Origin: Sphingobacteriaceae bacterium
Lineage (GTDB): Bacteria > Bacteroidota > Bacteroidia > Sphingobacteriales > Sphingobacteriaceae
DNA: 64,000 nt
Direction of reading: 5' to 3'
Assembly (NCBI GenBank): GCA_014380615.1
Contig: JACMJM010000011.1
Location: forward strand, 1-64,000
The notes under the pieces were generated by a model. It was not told the DNA's origin and searched no databases. It saw nothing but the letters and a program-made list of their open reading frames with translations. Both the position numbers and the translations under genes were made by a program. Every line of letters begins with the position of its first letter. The stretch's first letter is position 1. Shown here in pieces: positions 1 through 10,700 of this stretch.

Positions 1-161
1 ATAAGTAATTTCAGCCTCTTTTTTGTTGATGTTTTCTTAATGTTTCCATCCTAAAATTGATAATAATTTATCATGACAGAACACCGGTTAACAATATTTC
101 AACGATTTTTTTCGGAAGCCGACTTATGAGTCAGCCTCTTTTTATATGGGGGAAATAATAA

Positions 162-1355
162 TTAATCTTCCAGAACCTTAGTTACAAGCGCAGCAGCTTC
201 TTTCAATAGAATAGCCGAGTATACTTTTAAACCAGATTCATCAATCAATTTTTTAGCCTCTACAGCGTTTGTACCTTGCAATCTTACAATAATCGGAACA
301 CGAATATCTCCAAGTTCTTTGTAAGCGTCGATAACACCTTGCGCTACACGGTCGCAACGTACAATACCTCCAAAAATATTGATAAGGATAGCTTTTACAT
401 TCGGATCCTGAAGGATAATGTTGAAAGCTGCTTTTACAGTTTGAGCATTGGCGGTACCACCCACATCAAGGAAATTCGCAGGCTCGCCACCGGCAAGTTT
501 TATAATGTCCATAGTTGCCATGGCTAAACCGGCACCGTTAACCATACAACCAACGTTACCGTCAAGCTTAACAAAGTTCAGGTTTGATTTGCTAGCTTCA
601 ACTTCCATCGGATCTTCTTCCGCAACATCACGCATCGCTTCATAATCAGGGTGGCGGAAAAGTCCGTTATCATCCAGGTTTACTTTGGCATCTACGGCTA
701 AGATTTTATTATCGGAAGTTTTCAAAACCGGGTTTATCTCAAACATAGAAGAATCTGTACTTTCATACGCTTTATAAAGAGCAGCGATAAATTTCGTCAT
801 GTCTTTAAACGCATCGCCGCTAAGGCCCAAATTAAAGGCGATTTTGCGTGCCTGAAAACCTTGCAATCCTACCTTAGGATCAATTTCTTCTTTGAAAATA
901 AGGTGTGGTGTGTGTTCAGCCACTTCTTCTATATCCATTCCACCTTCGGTAGAATACATCACGATATTTCTTCCGCGGGCTCTGTCGAGCAATACGCTTA
1001 CATAAAATTCTTTTGTTTCACTTTCTCCGGGATAGTAAACATCTTGTGCGATAAGTACTTTGCTCACTAGTTTTCCTTCGGGGCCTGTTTGGGGTGTAAT
1101 TAGCTGCATGCCAATAATCTGGCCGGCTCTTTCCTTAACCTCATCCAGGTTTTTCGCCAGCTTAACACCACCGCCTTTACCACGTCCACCGGCATGGATT
1201 TGTGCTTTCACCACAACCCAGTCCGAGTTGTAATCTTGTTTAAGTTTCTTAGCAGCTTCAACTGCTTGTTCGGGTGTATCGGCAACAATGCCCTCCTGTA
1301 CTCTAACACCAAAACTTTTTAATATGGCTTTACCTTGATACTCGTGAATATTCAT
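162..1355 (-). CDS. sucC: Succinyl-CoA ligase (ADP-forming) beta subunit
   Basis: This 397-residue protein matches the length of bacterial SucC (about 390). With SucD it interconverts succinyl-CoA and succinate with ATP/GDP formation in the TCA cycle, in the cytoplasm. It opens with MNIHEYQGK, the usual SucC start. An ATP-grasp domain covers about residues 1-230, with the Gly-rich loop HAGGRGKGGGVK near 54-65. The C-terminal ligase half contains FLDVGGTAN and NIFGGIVRCD, which contact CoA and the phosphohistidine helix. No sucD lies next to it in the window, so the two subunit genes are unlinked here or the partner is upstream of base 1. The start is the only sensible ATG. Confidence 0.97.
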   Translation of the reverse strand: MNIHEYQGKAILKSFGVRVQEGIVADTPEQAVEAAKKLKQDYNSDWVVVKAQIHAGGRGKGGGVKLAKNLDEVKERAGQIIGMQLITPQTGPEGKLVSKVLIAQDVYYPGESETKEFYVSVLLDRARGRNIVMYSTEGGMDIEEVAEHTPHLIFKEEIDPKVGLQGFQARKIAFNLGLSGDAFKDMTKFIAALYKAYESTDSSMFEINPVLKTSDNKILAVDAKVNLDDNGLFRHPDYEAMRDVAEEDPMEVEASKSNLNFVKLDGNVGCMVNGAGLAMATMDIIKLAGGEPANFLDVGGTANAQTVKAAFNIILQDPNVKAILINIFGGIVRCDRVAQGVIDAYKELGDIRVPIIVRLQGTNAVEAKKLIDESGLKVYSAILLKEAAALVTKVLED

Positions 1356-1609
1356 GATTGGAAATTTTTCGGGGTAAAACTACCATTTTGCATCAATTTT
1401 TTGAAGAAATTATCAAGAAAATAGCACTATTTTGATAATCCATCAAATATTTGGAACTGATAAGGGGCTTCGAGCCCGATTAAGGCTTAATATCTTGAAT
1501 TTATTATTAGTTTGCCTGTGCCTGTCCATGCAGTCGGGTACTTGCTTAGGGCTTCTGTCTTTTTAGCTTTCAGCTTTCCTCTTTCCCCTTTTACCGTTAT
1601 ATTCGCCCT

Positions 1610-2272
1610 ATGCTGCAGGCCAAAGGAATTCATAAATCGTACAGAGAACTCGAAATTCTTAAAGGCGTTGATTTTAGTGTCGAGAAGGGCGAAATTGTAA
1701 CCATTGTAGGTGCTTCGGGGGCCGGAAAGAGTACTTTGCTTCATATTATCGGTACTCTCGATAAAGCAGATAAAGGCGATGTAATTATTAATGGAATAGC
1801 TATATCGAGGCTTTCTCAAAAAAATCTGAGTGCTTTCAGAAACGAGCATATTGGTTTTATTTTTCAGTTTCACCACCTCTTGCCAGAATTTACCGCCTTA
1901 GAAAATATTTGTATCCCGGCATTTATAGCCCGGAAGAGTAAAAAGGAGGCAGAGCAGAGGGCGAATGAACTACTCGTTATGCTTGGTTTAGAAAGCAGGG
2001 CGGGGCATAAGCCGAATGAACTTTCGGGAGGCGAGCAGCAGCGGGTAGCCGTGGCCAGGGCACTGGTAAACAACCCATCAATTATCCTCGCCGATGAACC
2101 ATCCGGAAATCTGGATTCACAAAACGCGCAAAGTTTACATTCGCTGTTTGCCGATTTAAGAGATAAATTTTCTCAAACCTTTATTATCGTTACTCACAAC
2201 GAAGAGCTGGCCGCAATGGCCGACCGTAAGGTGACTATGAAAGACGGGCAAATTATAGAATCGCAGGTTTGA
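1610..2272 (+). CDS. lolD: LolD-type ABC transporter ATP-binding protein
   Basis: A 220-residue ABC ATPase of the MacB/LolD/FtsE class. It has Walker [10 protein letters not shown] at 34-42, a Q-loop at FQFHHLLPE near 90, signature [15 protein letters not shown] near 140-154, Walker [13 protein letters not shown] near 160 and the switch His in VTHNEE. The family powers release of lipoproteins from the inner membrane (LolCDE) or related MacB-type export. No permease gene is adjacent, so the LolC/E partner must be elsewhere. That is common in Bacteroidota, and a MacB-type partner cannot be excluded. The next gene starts on a TTG inside its stop codon, so the two are probably co-transcribed. Confidence 0.88.
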   Translation: MLQAKGIHKSYRELEILKGVDFSVEKGEIVTIVGASGAGKSTLLHIIGTLDKADKGDVIINGIAISRLSQKNLSAFRNEHIGFIFQFHHLLPEFTALENICIPAFIARKSKKEAEQRANELLVMLGLESRAGHKPNELSGGEQQRVAVARALVNNPSIILADEPSGNLDSQNAQSLHSLFADLRDKFSQTFIIVTHNEELAAMADRKVTMKDGQIIESQV

Positions 2273-2712
2273 ATATATTGATTACAGGGGCGGTTACAGT
2301 ACAGGCCCATCAACTTCAACGATATCTTAACCACACCGGTAACATCACCTTCGCAGATTCGGTGGAAATGCCTTTTATGCTTAAAAATGTGCGGTTCGTG
2401 CAAATTCCACAGGGCCATTCTCAGGCTTTCGCACATTCATTATTAACGGTGTGTTTAGATCTGAAAATTGAGAGGGTTTATCCCTTACGGAAGAATGAGT
2501 TGTGCGCCCTCTCGGAAGCCAGGCAGCTTTTTGATGAGTACGGGATAACTATTCTGGTGCCTGAGATGCCTTTTATCGACAGTCTTTTAAACAAAACTTT
2601 AAAGGGCGAAATAGTGATAAAAGACGGCACAGTAACAGACTTTATGCCCGACCGGGGAATTTTTATGGTTGACCCCTCTACTAACGAATACAGATTATTT
2701 ACTGCCGATTAG
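2269..2712 (+). CDS. Conserved hypothetical protein, possible pre-ATP-grasp fold
   Basis: This 147-residue protein is of unknown function. It starts with TTG overlapping the lolD stop (TTTGA), so translation is probably coupled. The N-terminus, [20 protein letters not shown], resembles a short Rossmann-like or pre-ATP-grasp unit (beta strand, Gly, helix). No catalytic motif is visible and there is no signal peptide, so it is probably cytosolic. Its stop lies 1 bp before the following HAD-like gene, giving a tight lolD-2269-2714 operon. The fold assignment is weak inference. Confidence 0.7.
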   Translation: MNILITGAVTVQAHQLQRYLNHTGNITFADSVEMPFMLKNVRFVQIPQGHSQAFAHSLLTVCLDLKIERVYPLRKNELCALSEARQLFDEYGITILVPEMPFIDSLLNKTLKGEIVIKDGTVTDFMPDRGIFMVDPSTNEYRLFTAD

Positions 2713-2713
2713 T

Positions 2714-3325
2714 ATGACTTACCCTGAGCTAGACCCCTCAAAAAAAGCATTCATATTTGAAATGGATGATGTTCTTTATCCAAAAAAAGATTACGATTTA
2801 CAGGTTTATTATTTATTTGCCCATTTCCTGGAGTTTCAGGAAACCTTCCCGCCAGCCAATGATTTAATAGGCTTCCTGAAAAAAGTGTACGAGAACCATG
2901 GCCCCGAAATGATCTTTGATAAGGCAAAGGAAGTTTACGGGTTTGATGGAAAATACCGGGAAAACTTCAAGCGGCTTCACCTGGAAGCTAAAATGCCGCT
3001 CAAGCTTCTTCTGTATCAAAATATGCTGGCCCTTTTGCAGGATATGGTGGTAGATAGAAAGCAGATCTTTATTGTAACGGGGGGTAATCCGGCGCAGCAG
3101 CTTAATAAAATTAAGCAAACCGAATGGCATGGTTTGGAGAAATTCTTAAAGGTGTATTTCGCTGATGAGATACAGGCCAAGCCGGGTACTGGGGTACTGC
3201 AACTAGTAATGTCTGAAAATTTGTTGGCAGCCTCTGATTTGCTGATAATTGGAGCTGGTTCTACCGACGAGATATTTGCTTCGGCGGCAGGTATTGATTA
3301 TATTGCTTCTTCGAATTTTGTTTAG
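2714..3325 (+). CDS. HAD-superfamily protein with degenerate active site
   Basis: A 203-residue protein of the haloacid dehalogenase phosphatase superfamily. I chose the ATG at 2714, just after the upstream stop, because the longer reading overlaps the preceding gene. The layout is HAD-like: motif I at 13-22, motif II VTGG, a motif III Lys in QAKPG, and a motif IV-like LLIIGAGSTDE. The nucleophile position reads FEMDDVLYP, with Glu where the family has Asp, and motif IV reads GAGSTDE instead of GDSxxD. Loss of the nucleophile suggests a non-catalytic or altered enzyme. It is the last gene of the lolD operon. Confidence 0.75.
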   Translation: MTYPELDPSKKAFIFEMDDVLYPKKDYDLQVYYLFAHFLEFQETFPPANDLIGFLKKVYENHGPEMIFDKAKEVYGFDGKYRENFKRLHLEAKMPLKLLLYQNMLALLQDMVVDRKQIFIVTGGNPAQQLNKIKQTEWHGLEKFLKVYFADEIQAKPGTGVLQLVMSENLLAASDLLIIGAGSTDEIFASAAGIDYIASSNFV

Positions 3326-3375
3326 ATAATAACGCAGTCTGCGGTGCGTTTATAATTTCTTATAAATCTTAGGCT

Positions 3376-4776
3376 ATGCTCACCAATTATACAACTTCTA
3401 CCATTCGTTTCTTTGTTCTTACCCTGGGCCTGCTAGTGGTCATGATTGGTTCCTGTAAAAAAGATGACGACGGCCCTTATCAGATGAAATCGGATGCCCG
3501 GGATTCTGCGTATCTCTACACAAAAGATATTTATCTGTGGGAAGAAAAATTGCCATCGATTTCGGTTTTTAAGCCGAGAGATTTAAATGATGTTTATCAG
3601 GTGATGGATAAGGTGAGAACTTTCCAGGCACTTGATAAATGGAGCTTTGCCGAAACGAAAGCAGAAACTGAGGAAAGTCAGAATGGTAACACCACCGACT
3701 TTGGATTTATGGTAAAATTTGCCCCCGGGAGTTCCGAAATTCGTGTTATTTACGTGTACGCAAACTCAAGCGCAGGCCAAAAGGGTGTGAAAAGAACCTG
3801 GAGAATTAGCGAAATAAACGGAAAGGTAATTAACCGAAATGTGGCTGCCGACATTGATTACATTAACGATATTTTCTTTGGAAACCCCCAATCAGCGATT
3901 TTTAAGTTCCTTAAGCCTGATGGTAATTCTGAAACTATAACCCTGCAGAAAAATACCTATACGCTAAACACCGTTCTTTTTTCGAATGTGTATACAGTGG
4001 GTGTTAAAAAAGTAGGGTATTTCGTTTTCAATGAGTTTTCGAGCAATAACTCTGTAATCGAATTGGTTAACACCATTAATGATTTTCAAACCCAGGGGGT
4101 AAATGAGGTTATTGTTGATTTACGATATAACCGCGGTGGATTTGTTTCTACACAAGATACTCTGGCCAATATGCTGGCACCACAGAGCGTGGGCCGCGGA
4201 CAAAAGATTATGTATACCTATAAATTCAATGATAAATACAGCGTTTTAAACGAAAGTTTTAAATTCTATAAAGTTGGTACATTGGATTTAAGACGTATTT
4301 TCTTTATCGTTTCCCCTTCTTCGGCTTCGGCCAGCGAATTGCTTATTAATAATTTAAAGCCTGTAATGGCCGATGGCGTAGTTTTGATCGGAGATACCAG
4401 AACTTACGGTAAGCCTGTCGGCTTTTTTCCAATTCCGGTATTTGAGTATAATATTTTCCCCGTCTCTTTTAAAACGGTTAACAGTGTTGGTGCGGCAGAT
4501 TACTATGCCGGATTTCCGGTAAATAAAAACGTTGCGGATGATTTAATACACGAATTCGGCCATGTTGATGAAGCGAACCTAAAGCAGGCTTTGTATTACA
4601 TTAATAACGGAAGTTTTATATCAAGTTCTTCTGCGGGCAAAATTTCATCGGTATCGTCTCAGGAGATAGAAAAGGTAAAAGCACTTAACGCAGAAATGGC
4701 TGAGCATTTGCCTTCCGCGACAATCGAAAACAGGCCTTCACGGATGCCACCCGCTTTAAGGCGATTGCAACGTTAG
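3376..4776 (+). CDS. S41 family peptidase lipoprotein (tandem copy 1)
   Basis: A 466-residue C-terminal-processing-type serine protease. The signal peptide ends in a lipobox (IGSCKK, Cys 27), so it should be a lipoprotein at the periplasmic face of a membrane. A PDZ-like segment (about 120-155, with ISEINGKVI) precedes the S41 core. The catalytic region SASASELLINNL is near 315 and the catalytic Lys is in TYGKPVG near 345. S41 proteases degrade or trim exported proteins. The next gene is a larger paralogue with the same SASASEL and YGKPVGFFP motifs, so this is a tandem duplication. Physiological substrates cannot be read from the sequence. Confidence 0.88.
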   Translation: MLTNYTTSTIRFFVLTLGLLVVMIGSCKKDDDGPYQMKSDARDSAYLYTKDIYLWEEKLPSISVFKPRDLNDVYQVMDKVRTFQALDKWSFAETKAETEESQNGNTTDFGFMVKFAPGSSEIRVIYVYANSSAGQKGVKRTWRISEINGKVINRNVAADIDYINDIFFGNPQSAIFKFLKPDGNSETITLQKNTYTLNTVLFSNVYTVGVKKVGYFVFNEFSSNNSVIELVNTINDFQTQGVNEVIVDLRYNRGGFVSTQDTLANMLAPQSVGRGQKIMYTYKFNDKYSVLNESFKFYKVGTLDLRRIFFIVSPSSASASELLINNLKPVMADGVVLIGDTRTYGKPVGFFPIPVFEYNIFPVSFKTVNSVGAADYYAGFPVNKNVADDLIHEFGHVDEANLKQALYYINNGSFISSSSAGKISSVSSQEIEKVKALNAEMAEHLPSATIENRPSRMPPALRRLQR

Positions 4777-4881
4777 GCTTTGTCGTAAAAATGCAATAAT
4801 TCTATTATTAAATAGTATTTTTAAGGCCTTAAATATGAGGAGTATAAACCATCCGTTATTTGTTTTCGTATATAGTTTGTA

Positions 4882-6555
4882 ATGGATAATGATTTTATGA
4901 AATTGATAAATAAAAGAAGGACTTTTACAGTATTTTTCTTGATACTGTTTCTTAATATCATTTTGACGGGATGTAAGAAAGACCCTGTTGAAGAGCCAGA
5001 AGTTGTTGTAGTACCGGAACCGAAAGATACTACCGTTATCTCCGGAAAAATTGAGACACCTATTGATATAGCTCCAACAATTGGTTCACGCGACGAGCTT
5101 ACAAAAGACTCGATGTTTTTATACTCAAGGCAGATTTACTTATGGTGGAAAGATGTGCCTGATTATAACACCTTCAAACCCAGAACTTACGGTTCCTTTG
5201 AAGATGTAATTTTCTCAATCACCCGGTTCGGGAAAAATCCTACTACCAATAAGCCCTATGAATACGATTCTGCCGATCCTCAGGGATCGAAATATTCTTA
5301 TTATTCTGATATCACTCAACAAAACCCTACGGCTTACATTCCGGCCAAACAAAGCTCTGTAGATTTAGAGGGTAACGGACATGATTTAGGTTTATTAGTA
5401 AGGCCCTATGGTACTGAAACGGATTATACCATTTATGTTCAGGCGGTTTACCAAAATTCGCCTGCAGAAAAGGCAGGATTTAAACGGGGAGATAAGCTGC
5501 GGGTAATTGACGGAAAATCAGCCGGTACTAATTATAACTCAGAAATAAATAACTGGTATTATTCGTTATTTGAAAGCTCATCAAATGTTAAACTGGAAGG
5601 TACAACTGGTACTGGTGCCAATTTTGTGCGGACGATAAAAAAGGCTGTCTACAAAAGCAGCCCCATTTATAAAGACTCTGTTTATACCTCCGGTAGTAAA
5701 AAAATCGGATATATGGCTTACGCCAGATTTTCAAATGAAAGCAATTCTATCCCCGAATTTAATAAAGTTTTCACCAGATTCTCTCAGGCGGGCATCACTG
5801 ATCTGATTGTAGATTTGAGGTATAACGGCGGAGGGTATGTGAGTACGGCTGAATATCTTATTAACCTTATCGCTCCAAGTTCGCTTAACGGAAAAGTGAT
5901 GTTTACCGAATATTATAACGAATTAATGCAGGCTAAAAAAGCTACTATTCTAAAGAAACAGCCTTTATTGGATGCTTTCGACCGTCCACAATATCAAAAT
6001 GGCCAGCTAGTTACTTATGCGGATATTGATTACAGCGTATCTGCCAATACAAATAATTTCAAGAAAGAAGGAAGCGTAAATTCGATACAGAATGTGGTTT
6101 TCATCGTGTCGAGTGGCACTGCTTCGGCAAGCGAGTTAGTAATCAATAGCCTTAAGCCTCATATGAACGTTAAGATTGTAGGTTCTACCTCCTACGGAAA
6201 GCCGGTTGGTTTCTTCCCTGTAAGAATAGATAAGTACGATGTTTACTTCAGTATGTTCGAAACCCGTAATTCGAAAAATGAGGGAGGTTATTACGCAGGC
6301 TTTACTCCCGATACTCAAAACTCAACCGCTGATAATGATAATCCTAACTATGAATTCGGTGATTTAAAAGAGGCTTCTTTTTTAGCTGCTTACAATTACA
6401 TAACCAAAGGTTATTTTATCGCATCCGGCGGATCTGCCACTATATCGAGCAAACGGCCCGAGATTGTAACATCATCAAGTGCCAACACAATTAAAATAGA
6501 AGATACAGAGTTTAAAGGGATGATTCAGAGCCCTCACAAGATGAAAAGAAGGTAA
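4882..6555 (+). CDS. S41 family peptidase lipoprotein (tandem copy 2)
   Basis: A 557-residue S41 protease paralogous to the gene just upstream (105-bp gap). The lipobox ILTGCKK follows a hydrophobic leader. Start could be MDNDF or the MKLINK five codons later; the second gives a more typical signal peptide. A clear PDZ domain lies near 180-220 (SPAEKAGFKRGDKLRVIDG). The Ser motif TASASELVINSLKP is near 410 and the Lys in SYGKPVGFFPV near 436. Compared with copy 1 it has an acidic, Pro-rich linker after the lipid anchor and an insertion before the catalytic Ser. A hairpin terminator follows directly. Confidence 0.9.
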   Translation: MDNDFMKLINKRRTFTVFFLILFLNIILTGCKKDPVEEPEVVVVPEPKDTTVISGKIETPIDIAPTIGSRDELTKDSMFLYSRQIYLWWKDVPDYNTFKPRTYGSFEDVIFSITRFGKNPTTNKPYEYDSADPQGSKYSYYSDITQQNPTAYIPAKQSSVDLEGNGHDLGLLVRPYGTETDYTIYVQAVYQNSPAEKAGFKRGDKLRVIDGKSAGTNYNSEINNWYYSLFESSSNVKLEGTTGTGANFVRTIKKAVYKSSPIYKDSVYTSGSKKIGYMAYARFSNESNSIPEFNKVFTRFSQAGITDLIVDLRYNGGGYVSTAEYLINLIAPSSLNGKVMFTEYYNELMQAKKATILKKQPLLDAFDRPQYQNGQLVTYADIDYSVSANTNNFKKEGSVNSIQNVVFIVSSGTASASELVINSLKPHMNVKIVGSTSYGKPVGFFPVRIDKYDVYFSMFETRNSKNEGGYYAGFTPDTQNSTADNDNPNYEFGDLKEASFLAAYNYITKGYFIASGGSATISSKRPEIVTSSSANTIKIEDTEFKGMIQSPHKMKRR

Positions 6556-6566
6556 ATTAAATCAAA

Positions 6567-6594
6567 AGAGAGCCGCTTTACGTGGCTCTTTTTA
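6567..6594 (+). terminator. Rho-independent terminator after S41 gene 2
   Basis: AGAGCC and GGCTCT arms around an 8-9 nt loop, followed by a T-run on the + strand, 12 bp after the S41 stop codon. Confidence 0.75.
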
Positions 6595-6633
6595 TTTGGT
6601 GCCATCGCATAATTCTTTAGCAAGTTTTGTCAT

Positions 6634-6700
6634 CTTAACACGACACTGGAATGTTCAGGGGCTTCGACTCCGCTCAGCCTAACATAGTACAATACACGAC
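6634..6700. repeat. Degenerate REP/MITE-type intergenic repeat
   Basis: Contains TTAACACGACACTGG and GGCTTCGACTCCGCTCAG. Both motifs recur in the 272-bp element at 14537-14808, the first as its terminus and the second in its interior. It looks like a truncated or rearranged relative, lying between the convergent S41 and M28 genes. Confidence 0.5.
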
Positions 6701-6767
6701 TATCCCTACCGCCCGCTTACGGATCGATAGTAAAAAGGGGCATCTTGCTCTTTAAACTGGCCTGTCT

Positions 6768-7682
6768 CTACATAATCCTTTTATCCTTAAATACCTTTTG
6801 TATGGTTACGCTCCGGTCGATGTTTTGAACTATCTCCAGTATTGAGCTTACGGCATTTTTGTAGAATTCTTTATTAATCTTAACGAAGTCATCGCCGGGT
6901 TTGTGGTAATCCGCATGATCCTCAACTCCAAAATATAAAAACGGAATCTTTCTGGCATGAAAAGCCCCCTGGTCGCTCTGGTTGGTCCAGTCGTCGTTGC
7001 CTAGTTTTGGGTCGTCGTGGCCTAAAAGAACTCTAATGTCGGGATTGGTGCTTACTACATGTGCTTTAAGCATAGGATAATGGAAAGTGCCCACAGCATA
7101 GAGTTCGTTTTTGTCGCTCCGGCTAATCATATCCATGTTAATATTCAGCGTTATATGTGTTATCGGTATAACCGGATCGGCCACAAATGCCTTTGCGCCT
7201 TGCAGGCCCGACTCTTCGGCATCAAATGCGGCAAATATTAAAGTATGTTCGGGTGGGTTTTTTGAAAAGTATTTCGCTATGGCGAGCAATCCGCCCACTC
7301 CAGAAGCATTGTCATCTGCCCCGTTATAAATTTCACCGTTTATAACCCCTATATGGTCGTAATGAGCCGAAATCACAATAGCTTCCGGTTTCTTTCCCGC
7401 AATATACCCGATCAGGTTGGTTCCTGCGATTGATGCCCCCGCACGGTTTTTAAAAGTGAAGGGCTTTCTATAATCGTTCGTATATGCTTTCAGTCCGATG
7501 TCTTCAAATCGCTTGATAATGTATCGGGCGGCCAGCTTGTTTTCATCGGTTCCAACCTTTCGGCCTTTATATTTATCCAGTGAAAGTTCTTCTATGTCGG
7601 TAAAGAGCTGTTGCGGATGTATGGTTTTAGAACATCCCGAAAGGATTAAAAACAGCAGCAAAAACGTGGCGATTGGTTTCAT
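6768..7682 (-). CDS. M28 family zinc aminopeptidase, lipoprotein
   Basis: A 304-residue exported zinc peptidase. The leader ends at LILSGCSK (lipobox Cys 17). The M28 metal ligands appear in the expected order: His in ISAHYDHIG, bridging Asp in NGADDNASGVGG, the catalytic Glu pair in FDAEESGLQGA, Asp in NMDMISR and the final His near HADYHKPGD. These enzymes remove N-terminal residues from peptides in the periplasm; some Bacteroidota members are glutaminyl cyclase-like. The gene converges on the S41 pair and is followed upstream by smc. Family is clear; substrate is unknown. Confidence 0.9.
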   Translation of the reverse strand: MKPIATFLLLFLILSGCSKTIHPQQLFTDIEELSLDKYKGRKVGTDENKLAARYIIKRFEDIGLKAYTNDYRKPFTFKNRAGASIAGTNLIGYIAGKKPEAIVISAHYDHIGVINGEIYNGADDNASGVGGLLAIAKYFSKNPPEHTLIFAAFDAEESGLQGAKAFVADPVIPITHITLNINMDMISRSDKNELYAVGTFHYPMLKAHVVSTNPDIRVLLGHDDPKLGNDDWTNQSDQGAFHARKIPFLYFGVEDHADYHKPGDDFVKINKEFYKNAVSSILEIVQNIDRSVTIQKVFKDKRIM

Positions 7683-7765
7683 ATAAGTTATTTGAGGGGT
7701 AAACTTGTTATGGTTATTGGAACAAAGTTTTGCCTTCGGGGTTTGCCTTTTTATTGGCAGGCAAA

Positions 7766-10700
7766 TTAAGCAACTTCCCGTAAATCAACAGCCACAACTC
7801 TCGAAATTCCCTGCTCAATCATGGTTACTCCGTAAATAATATCCGTGCTGGCAATGGTGCGTTTATTGTGCGACACAATTATGAATTGCGATTCGCCGGA
7901 GAATTTCCGGATGATGTTATTGAACTTATCGATATTGGTATCGTCGAGCGGCGCGTCTACCTCATCGAAAATGCAGAACGGAGCCGGTTTAAGCAGGTAT
8001 AAAGAGAACAGAAGGGCCGTTGCGGTAAGTGTTTTTTCTCCTCCCGACAGTTGATTAATAGAGAGCGGGCGTTTGCCTTTTGGCCTGGCGATAATATCAA
8101 TATCTGCTTCGAGCGGATTGTCGGGATTGCTCAAAATTAAATCGCAGCTGTCTTCTTCGTTAAAAAGCGAGCGGAATACACGGATAAAGTCTTCACGAAC
8201 GTGCGTAAAAGCAGCCATAAATTTATCCTTAGCCGTATCGTCAATCTCTTTGATGGTTTCGAGTAATGAAGCTTTAGCGGTTATTAAATCTTGTTTTTGG
8301 TTCTGAATAAAGGTAAAGCGATCATTCATTTCGCGAAAAGCTTCCATCGCCATAGAGTTGATGGCACCAAAATCTGCCAACTGCTGTTTAATGCGCTCTG
8401 TTTTTTCCCTCAGTACATCTTCACTTTCAATATCTGGTGTTTCGGTATCAAGTAAATCATTAATATCAATCGAAAATTCTATCGATAACCGTTCTTTTAA
8501 TGCGTTAAGCTCTAGCTTTAAACTTGTCTTTTTGTCTTTAAGCTCATTACTAATAAGCTCCGCTTCTTCTTTGCTTTTTCTTAAGTCCGCTATTTTTTCT
8601 TCCATTTCAGTTATTAAACCCTTCGCCGTATAATACTCCTGCTCAGCTTCAGTAACCCCTTTTTCTAACTCTTCTTTTTGCTGATACATGCTGATTAAGT
8701 CTTCGTCCGAATGATCTACATGCCGCAAAGTTTCGGTGATTTCTGTTTTGGTTTTGTCTAGCTCTCCGGTATTTAACTCGATTTTATTTTCGAGGCTGCG
8801 CTGTTGGCTATCGCGGTATTCAAGGTCCTTTTCAATTCCCGATACTTTATTCTGCTGCTGATGGAAGCGGATGTTTTCCTGATTAAAGGCTGTCGATTTT
8901 TCAGTAACCAATTCAGCTAACTCATAATAAGCCTGTTGTTTTTCAATCAATAAGTTACCCATCTCAAGTTTTTTAGCTCTCAACTCGGTAAGTTTCGGCT
9001 CTGCTTTCAGAAACTCCTCTTCGATGGATGTTATTTTATTTTCGATATCCTTTCTGCGGTTCTGGCTGTTCTGGATAAAGGCCGCATATTGTTCCTGCCG
9101 TGTTTGAAGCGATATCAGCTCGTTATTTAATCGGTTTATCTCTTGCTGAAGGTTCTGAATCTCCTGCTTTTTCAACGATCCTTTTAAGCTTGCCAGCTTT
9201 AGCCCCTCTTTCTCAACAGAAATTTTCAGGTTACTGATTAAGGTCTCCGCCGAGCGGATTTCTTTAGCCAGATTTTCGAGGTTTTTAGCTCGTCCGATGC
9301 GTTTTCCTTCAAATAATCCTACCGAACCACCTGTCATGCTAATCCTATTCTTGGTAAATTTTCCGCTGCTACCCAATATCACCATATTGTTATCGGGTAG
9401 AGATGTCGCGAGTTCTTCTTCATCACCCGCAACAGTGAGATATACATTTTTAAGAAGATGCCTGCATAGGCGGCTATACTTCTCGTCTACATCGATAATA
9501 CTTAGAGCCGAAATGAAATTACTGCTGGCAAATAACAGTTCCTCCTGTTCCGAATTGTTTACAAGCCCGTCCAGAATAAAGAAGTTTGCCCTGCCTTTAG
9601 ACGAGTCGCTTAGCAACCGGATAGCTTGAATGGCTTCCGCCTGTGTATCTACCACATAATGGTTCATAACAGGCTCGAGATAGTTCTCTATCGCTATGCG
9701 GTATTCTTCCTTGCAAAACAGTACATCCGATAGGAGCGGGGCTTGTTTGGCCCAAACGGTACTTTTTTTCAGGAAGCGGATGGATTCCGGAAAACCTTCA
9801 AGATTATCTACCAGGGATTTGGTGAGGTTAAATTCGTTTTGTTTTGCGTCAAGTTTCCGGCTCTCGGCCGAAAGCTTGTCTTTTTGATAATTGATTAATT
9901 CTTCTGTTGTACTTATCTGAAATTGAAGGTCTTCTTCGGCCTTGAGGAGGCTTTCCTGTTCTTTTTTCTTCGCATTCAGCCGGCCTTCGATCTCGGCGAT
10001 AGCTTTGTTAAATTCATTTAACTCGGCTTCTTTCGATTCTGTGTCGGTTGTGTTCCTGCTAATCTCCTGAATCAGGGCGTCTTTTTGAATGTTTAATACC
10101 GTCAGCTCTTTTTCCGAATTATACAATTGATTCTGTAGGTCGTTATTGTCTTTAACCAAAGCGTCGACTCCAGCTTTTGACGATTGCTGCTGAACCCTTA
10201 ATTCATCAAGTTCTTCTTTTTTATCGGCCAGGTTGCTTTTTATTGTATTAAGATGTTCTGTTTCCAGAACCTGTTCTTCGTTAAGCCTCTTAACGTTGTA
10301 CAAAACGTGGTTAAGCTGATTTTTATCTTTTTCTAATTCCTCGTTTACCCGTTTTTCTTTTTCCTGAAGAAAACGAAGCTGCTCGTTTTTGATCTTCTTT
10401 TCACTTTCATAAGCCCTTATTTTTTGAATAAAATCATTAGCCGCTTTTTGTTGGGCCGAAAGATTTTTTTCCTTTGTAAGAGTATCGGATTTTTGTTGCT
10501 GAAGTGCCGCTCCCAGTACATCAATTTTAGTTATGATTCCGGTTTTATCTGCCGAATGTTTAAGCTCCTGTTCTTCAAGTGCTTCGAGCGACTCCCGGAA
10601 TCCGATGATTTTAAACGAAGCCAGCATAATGCTTAGTGTTTTATACTGGTCTTTGAGCTTGTAATAGCGTTCGGCTTTTCTAGCCTGATTTTCTAAGCTT

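Noticed and set aside
118-135. Weak hairpin left of sucC
   Set aside because: Imperfect stem with its T-run on the wrong side for sucC; it could serve a gene outside the window but cannot be supported.
1487-1876. 129-codon minus-strand ORF over the lolD start
   Set aside because: It lies antisense to a clear ABC ATPase gene and shows no family motif, so it is a shadow frame.
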